Source of the DNA: Spirochaetae bacterium HGW-Spirochaetae-9
GTDB taxonomy: Bacteria > Spirochaetota > Spirochaetia > Treponematales > Rectinemataceae
Length of the DNA stretch: 5,895 nucleotides
NCBI GenBank assembly: GCA_002839205.1
Contig: PGXP01000115.1
Coordinates: forward strand, 1-5,895
Direction: 5' to 3'
The first letter of the stretch is position 1. Each line of letters begins with the position of its first letter. Made by a program: the position numbers and the translations under genes. The notes below the pieces were generated by a model, which did not search any database, had not been told where the DNA came from, and was given only the letters and a program-made list of their open reading frames with translations. Positions 1 through 5,895 of this stretch are shown here, piece after piece.

Positions 1-1
1 C

Positions 2-1066
2 AACCTGCCCGACACCGTCGGCTACGCCATGCCCGACGAGTTTGGAAAGCTCGTGGCCTACGTGAAGGCCAACACGCCCGGCATGGAGAAAGCCATGCTG
101 TCCGTCCATTGCCATGACGACCTCGGCCTCGCCGTGGCCAATACCATGGCGGCGGCAGCCGCAGGGGCGGACCAGCTCGAATGCACGATCAACGGCCTCG
201 GCGAAAGGGCTGGCAATGCCTCCCTCGAGGAAATCGTCATGGGGATCGCGACGCGGAAGGCATACCTCGGCATGGAATGCCACGTCGATACGACCCAGAT
301 CTACGCTACGAGCCGGCTGGTGTCCAAGGTGACCGGCGTCAAGGTCCAGCCCAACAAGGCTGTCGTCGGCGAGAACGCCTTCGCCCACGAGGCGGGCATC
401 CATCAGCACGGCATCCTCGCCAACCGGATGACCTACGAGATCATGACACCTGAATCGGTAGGCTTCCTCTCCAATCGCATGGTCCTGGGCAAGCATTCAG
501 GCAAGCACGCCTTCGAGGAAAGACTCAAGAGTCTCGGATTTGGCATTGCCGACCTCGACGTGGAAGCGCTTTTTGCCCGCTTCAAAGTATTGGCCGACAA
601 GAAGAAAACCGTAAGCGACAGGGATATCGAAGCCTTGGTGGTGGGCTCGGCGAAAACCGTGCCCGATACATGGACGCTGGATCGCTGGGTGGTGAATTCG
701 GGCTCGAGCCTGAGCTCAACCTGCACGATCAGGCTGGCGGGCAAAAACGGGGAATCCAGGGAGGAAGTCGCCGTCGGGGATGGCCCGATAGACGCTGCCT
801 TCACCGCCATCGACAAGATTATCCGCAAGGATCTCGAGCTGGATTCCTGGGAGATGGGCGCCGTAACCGAGGGCGAGGATGCCCAGGGCGAGGCGACGGT
901 GAAAATCAGCTATGACGGCGTACAGTGGAACGGCCGAGGCCTTTCCACCGACGTTATCGAAGCCTCCATACTGGCCTACATTGCCGCCATCAACTCCATG
1001 GAATGGGAGCTGTCGGCGGTTTCTCCATCGGCAAGAAAGCGTGCCGGCAATGTCGACGGCGTCTGA
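2..1066 (+). CDS. leuA: 2-isopropylmalate synthase, C-terminal part (5' end outside window)
   Basis: Condenses acetyl-CoA with 2-oxoisovalerate to 2-isopropylmalate, the committed step of leucine synthesis; cytoplasmic. The reading frame is open from base 2 (residues LPDTVGYAMPDEF), so the ATG at 29 is internal and the true start is upstream. The 354 visible residues compare with about 510-520 for the usual enzyme, so roughly 150-160 are missing. Numbering from the first visible codon: metal-binding HCHDDLG at 36-42 (H36, H38), INGLGERAGNAS at 63-74, and HEAGIHQHGIL at 129-139, all typical of the TIM-barrel and linker. From about 225 to 335 comes the LeuA dimerisation/allosteric domain, with VGDGPIDAA at 258-266 and GRGLSTDVIEASILAYIAAIN at its end. 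This domain implies leucine feedback inhibition (family knowledge). leuB follows in the same direction 18 nt on. Homocitrate or citramalate synthase is a less likely alternative given the leuB neighbour and the well-conserved C-terminal domain. Confidence 0.95.
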   Translation, partial: NLPDTVGYAMPDEFGKLVAYVKANTPGMEKAMLSVHCHDDLGLAVANTMAAAAAGADQLECTINGLGERAGNASLEEIVMGIATRKAYLGMECHVDTTQIYATSRLVSKVTGVKVQPNKAVVGENAFAHEAGIHQHGILANRMTYEIMTPESVGFLSNRMVLGKHSGKHAFEERLKSLGFGIADLDVEALFARFKVLADKKKTVSDRDIEALVVGSAKTVPDTWTLDRWVVNSGSSLSSTCTIRLAGKNGESREEVAVGDGPIDAAFTAIDKIIRKDLELDSWEMGAVTEGEDAQGEATVKISYDGVQWNGRGLSTDVIEASILAYIAAINSMEWELSAVSPSARKRAGNVDGV

Positions 1067-1073
1067 GCGCCAC

Positions 1074-1079
1074 GAGGAG
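1074..1079 (+). promoter_or_regulatory. Ribosome binding site of leuB
   Basis: GAGGAG lies 5 nt before the ATG at 1085, inside the 18-nt gap after the leuA stop. It supports this ATG as the leuB start and co-transcription with leuA, since the gap has no room for a promoter. Confidence 0.8.
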
Positions 1080-1084
1080 CATAC

Positions 1085-2203
1085 ATGAACTACAGCATTG
1101 CGCTTATTCCGGGCGACGGCATCGGTCCCGAAGTCGTCGCCCAGGGGAAAAAGGCCCTCGTGGCCATCGGCGAGCGATTCGGCCATAAATTTTCCTTCAC
1201 CGAACTCATGGCCGGCGGCTGCGCCATCGATAAAGTCGGCGTTCCCCTGCCTCCCGAAACGCTGGACGCCGCCAGGAAGGCCGATGCCGTCCTCATGGGC
1301 GCCATGGGCGGTCCCGCCTGGGATAACCAGCCCTCGGCCAATAGGCCCGAAAAGGGCCTTTTGGCCCTCAGGGCGGGCATGGGCGTCTATGCCAACCTGC
1401 GGCCGGCCAAGCTTCTGCCCCAGCTGCGGGGCGCCTGCCCCATCAAGGAAGAGGTTCTCAAGGCGAGCAGCTGGGACGGATCTCCCTCCTTCGACCTCCT
1501 CATCATGCGGGAGCTGACGGGCGGCCTCTATTTCGGCAAGCGGGGCAGGAGCGAGGATGGGCTTTCGGCCTTCGACACCGAAACCTATTCGGTGATGGAG
1601 ATAGAGCGGGTCCTGCGCGCCGGATTCGCGGCGGCGGCGCTGCGCCGAAACAAGCTCTGCGTCGTCGACAAGGCGAATGTCCTGGAATCCTCGCGGCTCT
1701 GGAGGGAAGTGGCCGGCCGCGTCGCGCCCGACTACCCGTCGACGGAACTGAGCTATATGTATGTCGACAACTGCGCGATGCAGCTCATCCGCGCGCCGGG
1801 CCAGTTCGATGTCATCGTCACCTCCAACCTTTTCGGCGACATCCTCTCCGATGAGGCTTCGGTGCTCACCGGCTCCATTGGCATGCTGCCTTCGGCGAGC
1901 CTCGGGGACGCGACCGGTCCGGCAGGTCGGTCGCGAGGGCTCTACGAGCCCATCCATGGATCGGCCCCCGATATCGCCGGTAAGAACATAGCCAACCCCT
2001 TCGGCACCATACTCTCTGCCGCCATGCTGTTGAGGTATTCGCTGGGTCTCGAACCCGAGGCTGACGCCCTGGAGAAAGCTGTGGACGCCGTGCTCGACGC
2101 CGGGCTTCGTACCGCCGATATCGCCGCGGGTGCTGGGGACAGGATCGTCGGCACGATCGAGATGGGCGAAGCTGTGGTCGGGGAGATACTCTCCAGCTCT
2201 TGA
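1085..2203 (+). CDS. leuB: 3-isopropylmalate dehydrogenase
   Basis: Oxidatively decarboxylates 3-isopropylmalate to 2-oxoisocaproate with NAD+ and Mg2+/Mn2+, in the cytoplasm; normally a homodimer. The 372 residues are a complete, slightly long member of the family (usually about 345-365). Visible motifs: [11 protein letters not shown] at 8-18; substrate-binding arginines R96 and R106 in [14 protein letters not shown]142 and Y149 in [11 protein letters not shown]; catalytic K196 in [10 protein letters not shown]; metal-binding D228, D252 and D256 in YVDNCAMQL and [12 protein letters not shown]. These match the residues known from the Thermus enzyme. D296 in [18 protein letters not shown] indicates NAD+ rather than NADP+ preference. 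The start is fixed by the ribosome binding site and by a normal N-terminus ([12 protein letters not shown]). Probably in one operon with leuA. The related tartrate and isocitrate dehydrogenases are unlikely given the full IPMDH motif set. Confidence 0.97.
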   Translation: MNYSIALIPGDGIGPEVVAQGKKALVAIGERFGHKFSFTELMAGGCAIDKVGVPLPPETLDAARKADAVLMGAMGGPAWDNQPSANRPEKGLLALRAGMGVYANLRPAKLLPQLRGACPIKEEVLKASSWDGSPSFDLLIMRELTGGLYFGKRGRSEDGLSAFDTETYSVMEIERVLRAGFAAAALRRNKLCVVDKANVLESSRLWREVAGRVAPDYPSTELSYMYVDNCAMQLIRAPGQFDVIVTSNLFGDILSDEASVLTGSIGMLPSASLGDATGPAGRSRGLYEPIHGSAPDIAGKNIANPFGTILSAAMLLRYSLGLEPEADALEKAVDAVLDAGLRTADIAAGAGDRIVGTIEMGEAVVGEILSSS

Positions 2204-2239
2204 AGGCGGCCGATGCAACGGTGGGACTTTTGGTACGAT

Positions 2240-2278
2240 AAAAAGGGGGCGGGGCTCCTTTCCAAGAAGCCCCGCCCC
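2240..2278 (-). terminator. Rho-independent terminator between convergent operons
   Basis: An 11-bp perfect GC-rich stem pairs 2246-2256 (GGGGCGGGGCT) with 2268-2278 (AGCCCCGCCCC). After one C/A mismatch, three more pairs (2258-2260 with 2264-2266) close a 3-nt loop. On the - strand the stem is followed, after one extra C, by five T (complement of 2240-2244), which is the classic layout, about 28 nt after the stop of the second ATPase gene. On the + strand the nearest T run (2289-2292) is 10 nt past the stem, so termination of leuAB here is plausible but weaker. The rest of the 2204-2306 gap shows nothing else. Confidence 0.8.
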
Positions 2279-2306
2279 ACGCCGCAACTTTTACCGATGT
2301 TCTTCT

Positions 2307-3398
2307 TCAGTCTGCCTTGTACCAGAGCGTCCTGTTGATCCTTATGCCGCAGATCTCCCCTTCGAGGGGGCCTTTCGAATGCCGGGGCTTCTGCACCCGC
2401 AGTTCGGCCGATCCGGCCACCAGTTTGTAGTCGATGATGTCGCCCAGGTAGGTTCGCCTGGCGACGCGGGCTTCGAAGACGGGCGCCTGTCCGCCTGAAG
2501 CCTGGCTGGCGCCATCGGCAGCCCCGCCCAAAGTCGCGAAATCGATGTCCGAAGGCCGGCATGCGAGGAGGGCCTTCGCGCCGAACTCTGCAGGCGCGGC
2601 TCTGCTCACTGCTCCACCCACCCCCTGAATCCGCGCCTCGCCGCCGGAAATATCCACCGCGATAAAATTGGATAATCCGATAAATGAGAAAACGAACTTG
2701 TTCGCGGGTTTGTCGTAGATGTCCAGGGGCTTTCCGATCTGCTGCACGATCCCGTGGTCCATGACGAGCATGCGGTCCGAGAGGGCCATGGCTTCGGCCT
2801 GGTCATGGGTGACATAGATGATCGTGAAGCCGAATTTTTTCTGGAGATCCTTGATCTCGAAGCGCATCTCCTCGCGCAGCTTGGCGTCCAGGTTGGAGAG
2901 GGGCTCATCCAGGAGCATCACCTTGGGGTTGATGGCGATAGCCCTCGCCAGGGCTATGCGTTGCTGCTCACCGCCCGAGAGTTTGGTCGGATACAAATCC
3001 TCCCTATGGGTGAGACCCGTGCTCTGCAGCGCCATCTTTACGCGTTGGGCGATCTCGTCCTTGGGGCGCTTGCGGATCTGCAGGGGAAATGCAACGTTGT
3101 CCCGCACCGTGAGGTGGGGCCATACGGCGAAGGCCTGGAACACCATGCCAAAATCCCTCTGCTCAGGCGGCAGATAATACTTCTTGAAGCTCGAAGAGAA
3201 AACCTTGTCGTCCACCGAGAGTTCGCCCTCATCCAAGTCCTCGAATCCGGCGATCATGCGCAGGGTGGTAGTCTTGCCACATCCCGAGGGGCCCAGGAAG
3301 GAGAAGCATTCGCCCTTTTCCACATCGAGGTTGAGCTTGTTCACCGCGATGACATCGCCGAAGCGCTTTGTGACGTCTTTCAGTTTCAGCTGTGCCAT
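2307..3398 (-). CDS. ABC importer ATP-binding protein (PotA/FbpC type), promoter-distal
   Basis: Energises an ABC importer by ATP hydrolysis at the inner face of the membrane, with the fused permease encoded just upstream as its likely partner. All nucleotide-binding motifs are intact in 363 residues: aromatic A-loop F13, Walker A GPSGCGKT 36-43, Q-loop Q88 in MVFQAFAVWPHLTV, signature LSGGEQQR 140-147, Walker B VMLLDEP 160-166 with catalytic E165, D-loop SNLD 168-171, and switch H198 in YVTHDQ. From about 245 onward there is a TOBE-like regulatory region ending at TLWYKAD. An Ala/Gly/Ser-rich stretch (about 291-305) interrupts that region and looks like a flexible linker. The length is usual for PotA/FbpC/UgpC proteins. 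The start is supported by GAGGAG 7 nt upstream. The gap to the permease stop is 4 nt, so it is certainly in that operon, and it is the last gene before the terminator. Substrate is not determinable; iron(III), polyamine and phosphonate importers all use this type. Confidence 0.93.
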   Translation of the reverse strand: MAQLKLKDVTKRFGDVIAVNKLNLDVEKGECFSFLGPSGCGKTTTLRMIAGFEDLDEGELSVDDKVFSSSFKKYYLPPEQRDFGMVFQAFAVWPHLTVRDNVAFPLQIRKRPKDEIAQRVKMALQSTGLTHREDLYPTKLSGGEQQRIALARAIAINPKVMLLDEPLSNLDAKLREEMRFEIKDLQKKFGFTIIYVTHDQAEAMALSDRMLVMDHGIVQQIGKPLDIYDKPANKFVFSFIGLSNFIAVDISGGEARIQGVGGAVSRAAPAEFGAKALLACRPSDIDFATLGGAADGASQASGGQAPVFEARVARRTYLGDIIDYKLVAGSAELRVQKPRHSKGPLEGEICGIRINRTLWYKAD

Positions 3399-3402
3399 CG
3401 CC

Positions 3403-5103
3403 TCACTCCTCTACCTTCGCCCGGGGCTTGTCCAGCTGGGCCAGGAATTTTCGTATCACCGTTTCGCCCACGAAGATGATGATCAGGGCGATGGAGGCGA
3501 GGGCGGCTGCCCGCACCGTCTCGCCGTCCTCATTGAGGGCGTAGATAGCCACGCCTATGGTTCGCGTCGAGGGGCCGTAGAGTAGCACCGATGTGGTCAG
3601 TTCGCGCAAGGCAGGCAGGAAGATGAGAAAGAAGGCGCTTATCATGCCCGGCTTTATGAGGGGTATGACGATATTTTTCAGGCTCTGCCAATGGGTGGCC
3701 CCGCAGGCCCTGCTCGCCTCCTCGAGGGAATCAGAAACCTGGGAGAGGGATGCCGAGTTGGACTTGATCGAAAAGGCCATGTATCGGGCTATGTAGGCAA
3801 CGAAGATGATCCAGGGCGTGTTGTAGATGTTGATGCCGAATCGGCCGCTCCAGGTGAGTATGACGCCCAGGGCTATGACCGTGCCCGGCAGGGAGAAGGG
3901 CAGAACCCCCAGGAACTGGAGGAGGAATTTGCCCCGCACCTTCATCTTGACGATGACGTAGGAGATCATGGTGCCCGCCAGCATGGTCACGAAAGCCGCG
4001 CTCAAGGACAGGTAGATCGAGTTCCAGATGGCGTCCTTGGTCATCTTCCACTGGAAAATCTTGATGTAGTTGTCCCAGGTCATGTTCCTGATCTGGAAGG
4101 TGAGGCCGTAGGTCTTGAGGCCTCCCACCATGAAGATGGTCACCGTGGGCAGAACGACCGTGACGAGAATGTACACGATGCTGATGACGAGGAGTGGGAT
4201 CTTGAGGCCTCGCAGCTTCAGCACCATGGGGCGCATGCTCTTGCCGGCGATGATCTGGTACTGGCCCTTTTTGAGCAGGATATCCTGGAGCTTGAGGATG
4301 AGGGCCGCAGAAATGACGAGGATGGTCGAGAGGATGGTGCCGACGCGTATGGCGCCGAATGAGCCCCCCGAGGCATAGATCCGCTCGTAGATCTTGGTGG
4401 GAATGTTGTAGATGCCCTTCTCGGTGCCCAGTATCGAGGGAACCCCGAAGTGGGAGAGCGAATACAAGGCAACCAGGAGGGCTCCCGACAGGATTGAGGG
4501 CATCACGAGGGGCAGGGTGATCTTCCGGGTGATAGTGCCCAGGCCGGCGCCCGATATGCGGGCCGATTCCTCGAGGGTGGGATCCATGCGCTCGAGGGCG
4601 CCGGCTACCTGGAGGAATACGAAGGGAAAGAGGTACATGGACTCGATGGCGATGATGCCGCCGAGGCTCATGATGTCGATCGGCGCCTTTTCCAGGCCGA
4701 AGATGGCCATGAAGAGCTTGTTGATGTACCCCGCCCGCGACGACAGAAGGACCTTCCAGGCGAGGGCGCCTATGAAGGAAGGCAGCATGAAGGGCACGAG
4801 GAAGAGGGCCTTCATGGTCTTCTTGAAAGGCAGGTCGGTGCGTGCGACGAGCCAGGCGAAAAAGGTTCCTATCGTCGTCGAGACAAGGGTGGTTCCCGTC
4901 GCGATCAGCACGGAGTTCCACAGCGCCTGGTAGGTGTCGGGATCGGAGAGAATTTTCATCACGCCGACGATGTTGAATTTCCCATTCTCGAAAAAGGCCG
5001 TGAGGATGATGAGGATGACGGGCACCGCGACGACGATGACCAGCACGAGTATGGAGAAAATGAGGACCAGATTGGCCGTGTTTATTTTTTTGCCCATAGT
5101 CAT
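3403..5103 (-). CDS. ABC importer permease, two fused membrane domains (FbpB/ThiP-like)
   Basis: Forms the whole transmembrane pathway of an ABC importer in one polypeptide. The 566 residues contain two copies of the binding-protein-dependent permease domain, roughly 10-280 and 300-555. Each has about six hydrophobic segments (around 12-38, 63-87, 98-121, 146-170, 199-221, 252-273; then 302-327, 360-384, 393-417, 429-447, 486-510, 533-552). Each carries an EAA loop that docks to an ATPase: EESARISGAG with ITLP at 178-198, and EEASRACGAT with VIP at 461-481. This fused layout and length are typical of FbpB/SfuB and ThiP permeases; PotB/PotC and UgpA/UgpE are separate proteins. The frame is open 113 codons further upstream, but those run inside the preceding ATPase gene and are rich in Arg and Pro. 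The ATG at 5103 has GGGGAGG 7 nt before it and overlaps the upstream stop as ATGA; the ATG at 5097 is a weaker alternative. Substrate unknown, iron(III) being one possibility. Confidence 0.92.
   Translation of the reverse strand: MTMGKKINTANLVLIFSILVLVIVVAVPVILIILTAFFENGKFNIVGVMKILSDPDTYQALWNSVLIATGTTLVSTTIGTFFAWLVARTDLPFKKTMKALFLVPFMLPSFIGALAWKVLLSSRAGYINKLFMAIFGLEKAPIDIMSLGGIIAIESMYLFPFVFLQVAGALERMDPTLEESARISGAGLGTITRKITLPLVMPSILSGALLVALYSLSHFGVPSILGTEKGIYNIPTKIYERIYASGGSFGAIRVGTILSTILVISAALILKLQDILLKKGQYQIIAGKSMRPMVLKLRGLKIPLLVISIVYILVTVVLPTVTIFMVGGLKTYGLTFQIRNMTWDNYIKIFQWKMTKDAIWNSIYLSLSAAFVTMLAGTMISYVIVKMKVRGKFLLQFLGVLPFSLPGTVIALGVILTWSGRFGINIYNTPWIIFVAYIARYMAFSIKSNSASLSQVSDSLEEASRACGATHWQSLKNIVIPLIKPGMISAFFLIFLPALRELTTSVLLYGPSTRTIGVAIYALNEDGETVRAAALASIALIIIFVGETVIRKFLAQLDKPRAKVEE
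3406..3411 (-). promoter_or_regulatory. Ribosome binding site of the distal ATPase gene
   Basis: GAGGAG on the - strand, 7 nt before the ATG at 3398. It is embedded in the last codons of the permease gene (two Glu codons before its TGA), so translation of the two genes is probably coupled. Confidence 0.75.
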
Positions 5104-5895
5104 CGCACTGCCTCCCCGTTTTTGCCGAACCATTGCAGGCTTGCGAAGCGGATGCCGCAGTCCTGGCCTTCCTCTATGAGCAGGTCTTTGGCGAGTGCTT
5201 CCTCGGTCTGTATCTGGGCGCGCAGCTGCACGCCCCCTATGTCGAGAAGGAAATCCACGATGGGGCCGAGAAGGGAGAGCCTTAGCACCTTGGCCGGAAG
5301 CCCATCGACGATGGCGGGGTTTCGGTCGAGCAGGATATCCATCGGCCTGCAGCCGGCCTTGCCTGCGCCGTCGGAGAAGGCTGCGGGAGGCGAGAGGGGG
5401 ATTCGCCGGAGCCTTTCGCCCGATGTGGAGCCAGATATCCACGCCACGCCATCCTGAATCTCGAAGGGAATGTAGTTTGGAATACCCAGGAACTGATGGA
5501 CAAACTCATCGACAGGGTGTTCATACACTTCGTCGGGCTTCCCTGTCTGCCGTATTTTCCCTTCCGAATCCATGATCGCCATCCGGTCGGAGATGGCGAG
5601 GGCAACTTCCTGGTCGTGAGTGACATAGAAGATTGTCGTGCCAGTCTTGCGCTGGAGTTCCTTTATCTCGAAGCGCATCTCCTCGCGGAGGTTGGCATCG
5701 AGATTGGTGAGGGGCTCGTCCAGAAGCATTACGGCGGGATTGGTGACAAGGGCTCTGGCCAGGGCGACGCGCTGCTGCTGTCCGCCCGAGAGCTGGTAGG
5801 GATAGCGGTTCGCAAGTCCCTTCAATCCCACCTGTTCGATAGCCGTCCGGACGTCGGCCGAGATTTTTTCCTTGGAAGCCTTGGCGATTTCCAGG
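5100..5895 (-). CDS. ABC importer ATP-binding protein (PotA/FbpC type), promoter-proximal, 5' end outside window
   Basis: Second ATPase of the same importer operon. The frame stays open to the window's right edge, so the GTG at 5831 is internal (a Val before GLKGLANRYPYQLSGG). About 264 residues are visible; Walker A and the Q-loop lie outside, about 90-100 residues being missing compared with the family. Numbered from the first visible full codon: signature LSGGQQQR 35-42, Walker B VMLLDEP 55-61 with E60, D-loop TNLD 63-66, and switch H93 in YVTHDQ. The segment after the switch histidine reads EVALAISDR, with Val where relatives usually have Glu or Ala-Glu. A TOBE-like region follows from about 145, with GCRPMDI and a C-terminus WFGKNGEAVR. 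The sequence differs clearly from the distal ATPase gene (2307-3398), so this is not a recent duplicate. Its TGA overlaps the permease ATG by 4 nt (ATGA). The operon promoter and probably the binding-protein gene lie beyond 5895. Confidence 0.92.
   Translation of the reverse strand, partial: LEIAKASKEKISADVRTAIEQVGLKGLANRYPYQLSGGQQQRVALARALVTNPAVMLLDEPLTNLDANLREEMRFEIKELQRKTGTTIFYVTHDQEVALAISDRMAIMDSEGKIRQTGKPDEVYEHPVDEFVHQFLGIPNYIPFEIQDGVAWISGSTSGERLRRIPLSPPAAFSDGAGKAGCRPMDILLDRNPAIVDGLPAKVLRLSLLGPIVDFLLDIGGVQLRAQIQTEEALAKDLLIEEGQDCGIRFASLQWFGKNGEAVR
5111..5117 (-). promoter_or_regulatory. Ribosome binding site deciding the permease start
   Basis: GGGGAGG on the - strand lies 7 nt before the ATG at 5103. 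For the in-frame ATG at 5097 the spacing would be 13 nt, so 5103 is preferred. The site lies inside the 3' end of the upstream ATPase gene. Confidence 0.75.

Noticed and set aside
2227..2245. Weak hairpin CTTTT/AAAAG next to the terminator
   Set aside because: Only five A-T rich pairs with a 9-nt loop; it overlaps the T run of the terminator and is more simply explained by it.
716..2287. 523-codon open frame on the - strand opposite leuA and leuB
   Set aside because: It is antisense to two well-supported enzymes, is rich in Arg/Gly/Pro, shows no recognisable domain, and runs into the terminator. Long antisense frames are expected in GC-rich genes.
2754..3479. 241-codon open frame on the + strand opposite the distal ATPase
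   Set aside because: Antisense shadow of a gene with a full set of ABC ATPase motifs; no ribosome binding site or domain evidence.
3691..4362. 223-codon open frame on the + strand opposite the permease
   Set aside because: Its Asp/Glu/His-rich composition is what the antisense of a hydrophobic membrane gene yields; nothing supports translation.
3731..4921. 396-codon open frame on the - strand in another frame of the permease gene
   Set aside because: Rich in His, Arg, Pro and Gly with no domain; a frame shadow of the permease on the same strand.
5104..5442. 113-codon in-frame N-terminal extension of the permease
   Set aside because: It lies fully inside the proximal ATPase gene, has low-complexity Arg/Pro-rich composition unlike a membrane protein, and the ATG at 5103 has a good ribosome binding site.
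5829..5831. GTG as a start codon for the proximal ATPase
   Set aside because: The frame continues upstream to the window edge with plausible ABC ATPase helical-domain residues, and starting here would remove Walker A and the Q-loop.

Overview
This is a bacterial chromosome segment of fairly high GC (about 60% by eye) and dense coding. It holds two convergent gene groups. Nothing in it identifies the host species. AGG and ATA codons occur in the genes and the Shine-Dalgarno sites are strong (GAGGAG, GGGGAGG), but that does not fix a phylum. I see no mobile element, tRNA, rRNA, CRISPR array or phage gene.

Left part (about 1-2203, + strand): the 3' two thirds of leuA (2-isopropylmalate synthase), cut by the window's left edge, then a complete leuB (3-isopropylmalate dehydrogenase) 18 nt downstream behind a clear ribosome binding site. 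These catalyse the first and third specific steps of leucine biosynthesis. leuC and leuD, which encode the isomerase between them, are not between these genes and must lie elsewhere.

Middle (2204-2306): a 103-nt convergent intergenic region with a GC-rich hairpin. It looks like a terminator for the leftward transport operon and may also stop the rightward leu transcript.

Right part (2307 to beyond 5895, - strand): a tightly packed ABC importer operon. Read in its own direction it is ATPase (5' end outside the window), then a fused two-domain permease of 566 residues, then a second and different ATPase. Spacing is extremely tight: a 4-nt ATGA overlap, then a 4-nt gap. The permease has the two-in-one architecture of the FbpB/ThiP group (iron(III), thiamine and related importers). 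Both ATPases are of the PotA/FbpC/UgpC type with C-terminal TOBE-like regions. The substrate cannot be read from this window because no substrate-binding protein is present; that gene is most likely upstream, beyond 5895.

The most notable point is that two clearly diverged ATPases flank one fused permease, which suggests a heterodimeric ATPase pair. Otherwise the region is ordinary metabolism and transport, and I found no convincing undescribed system.
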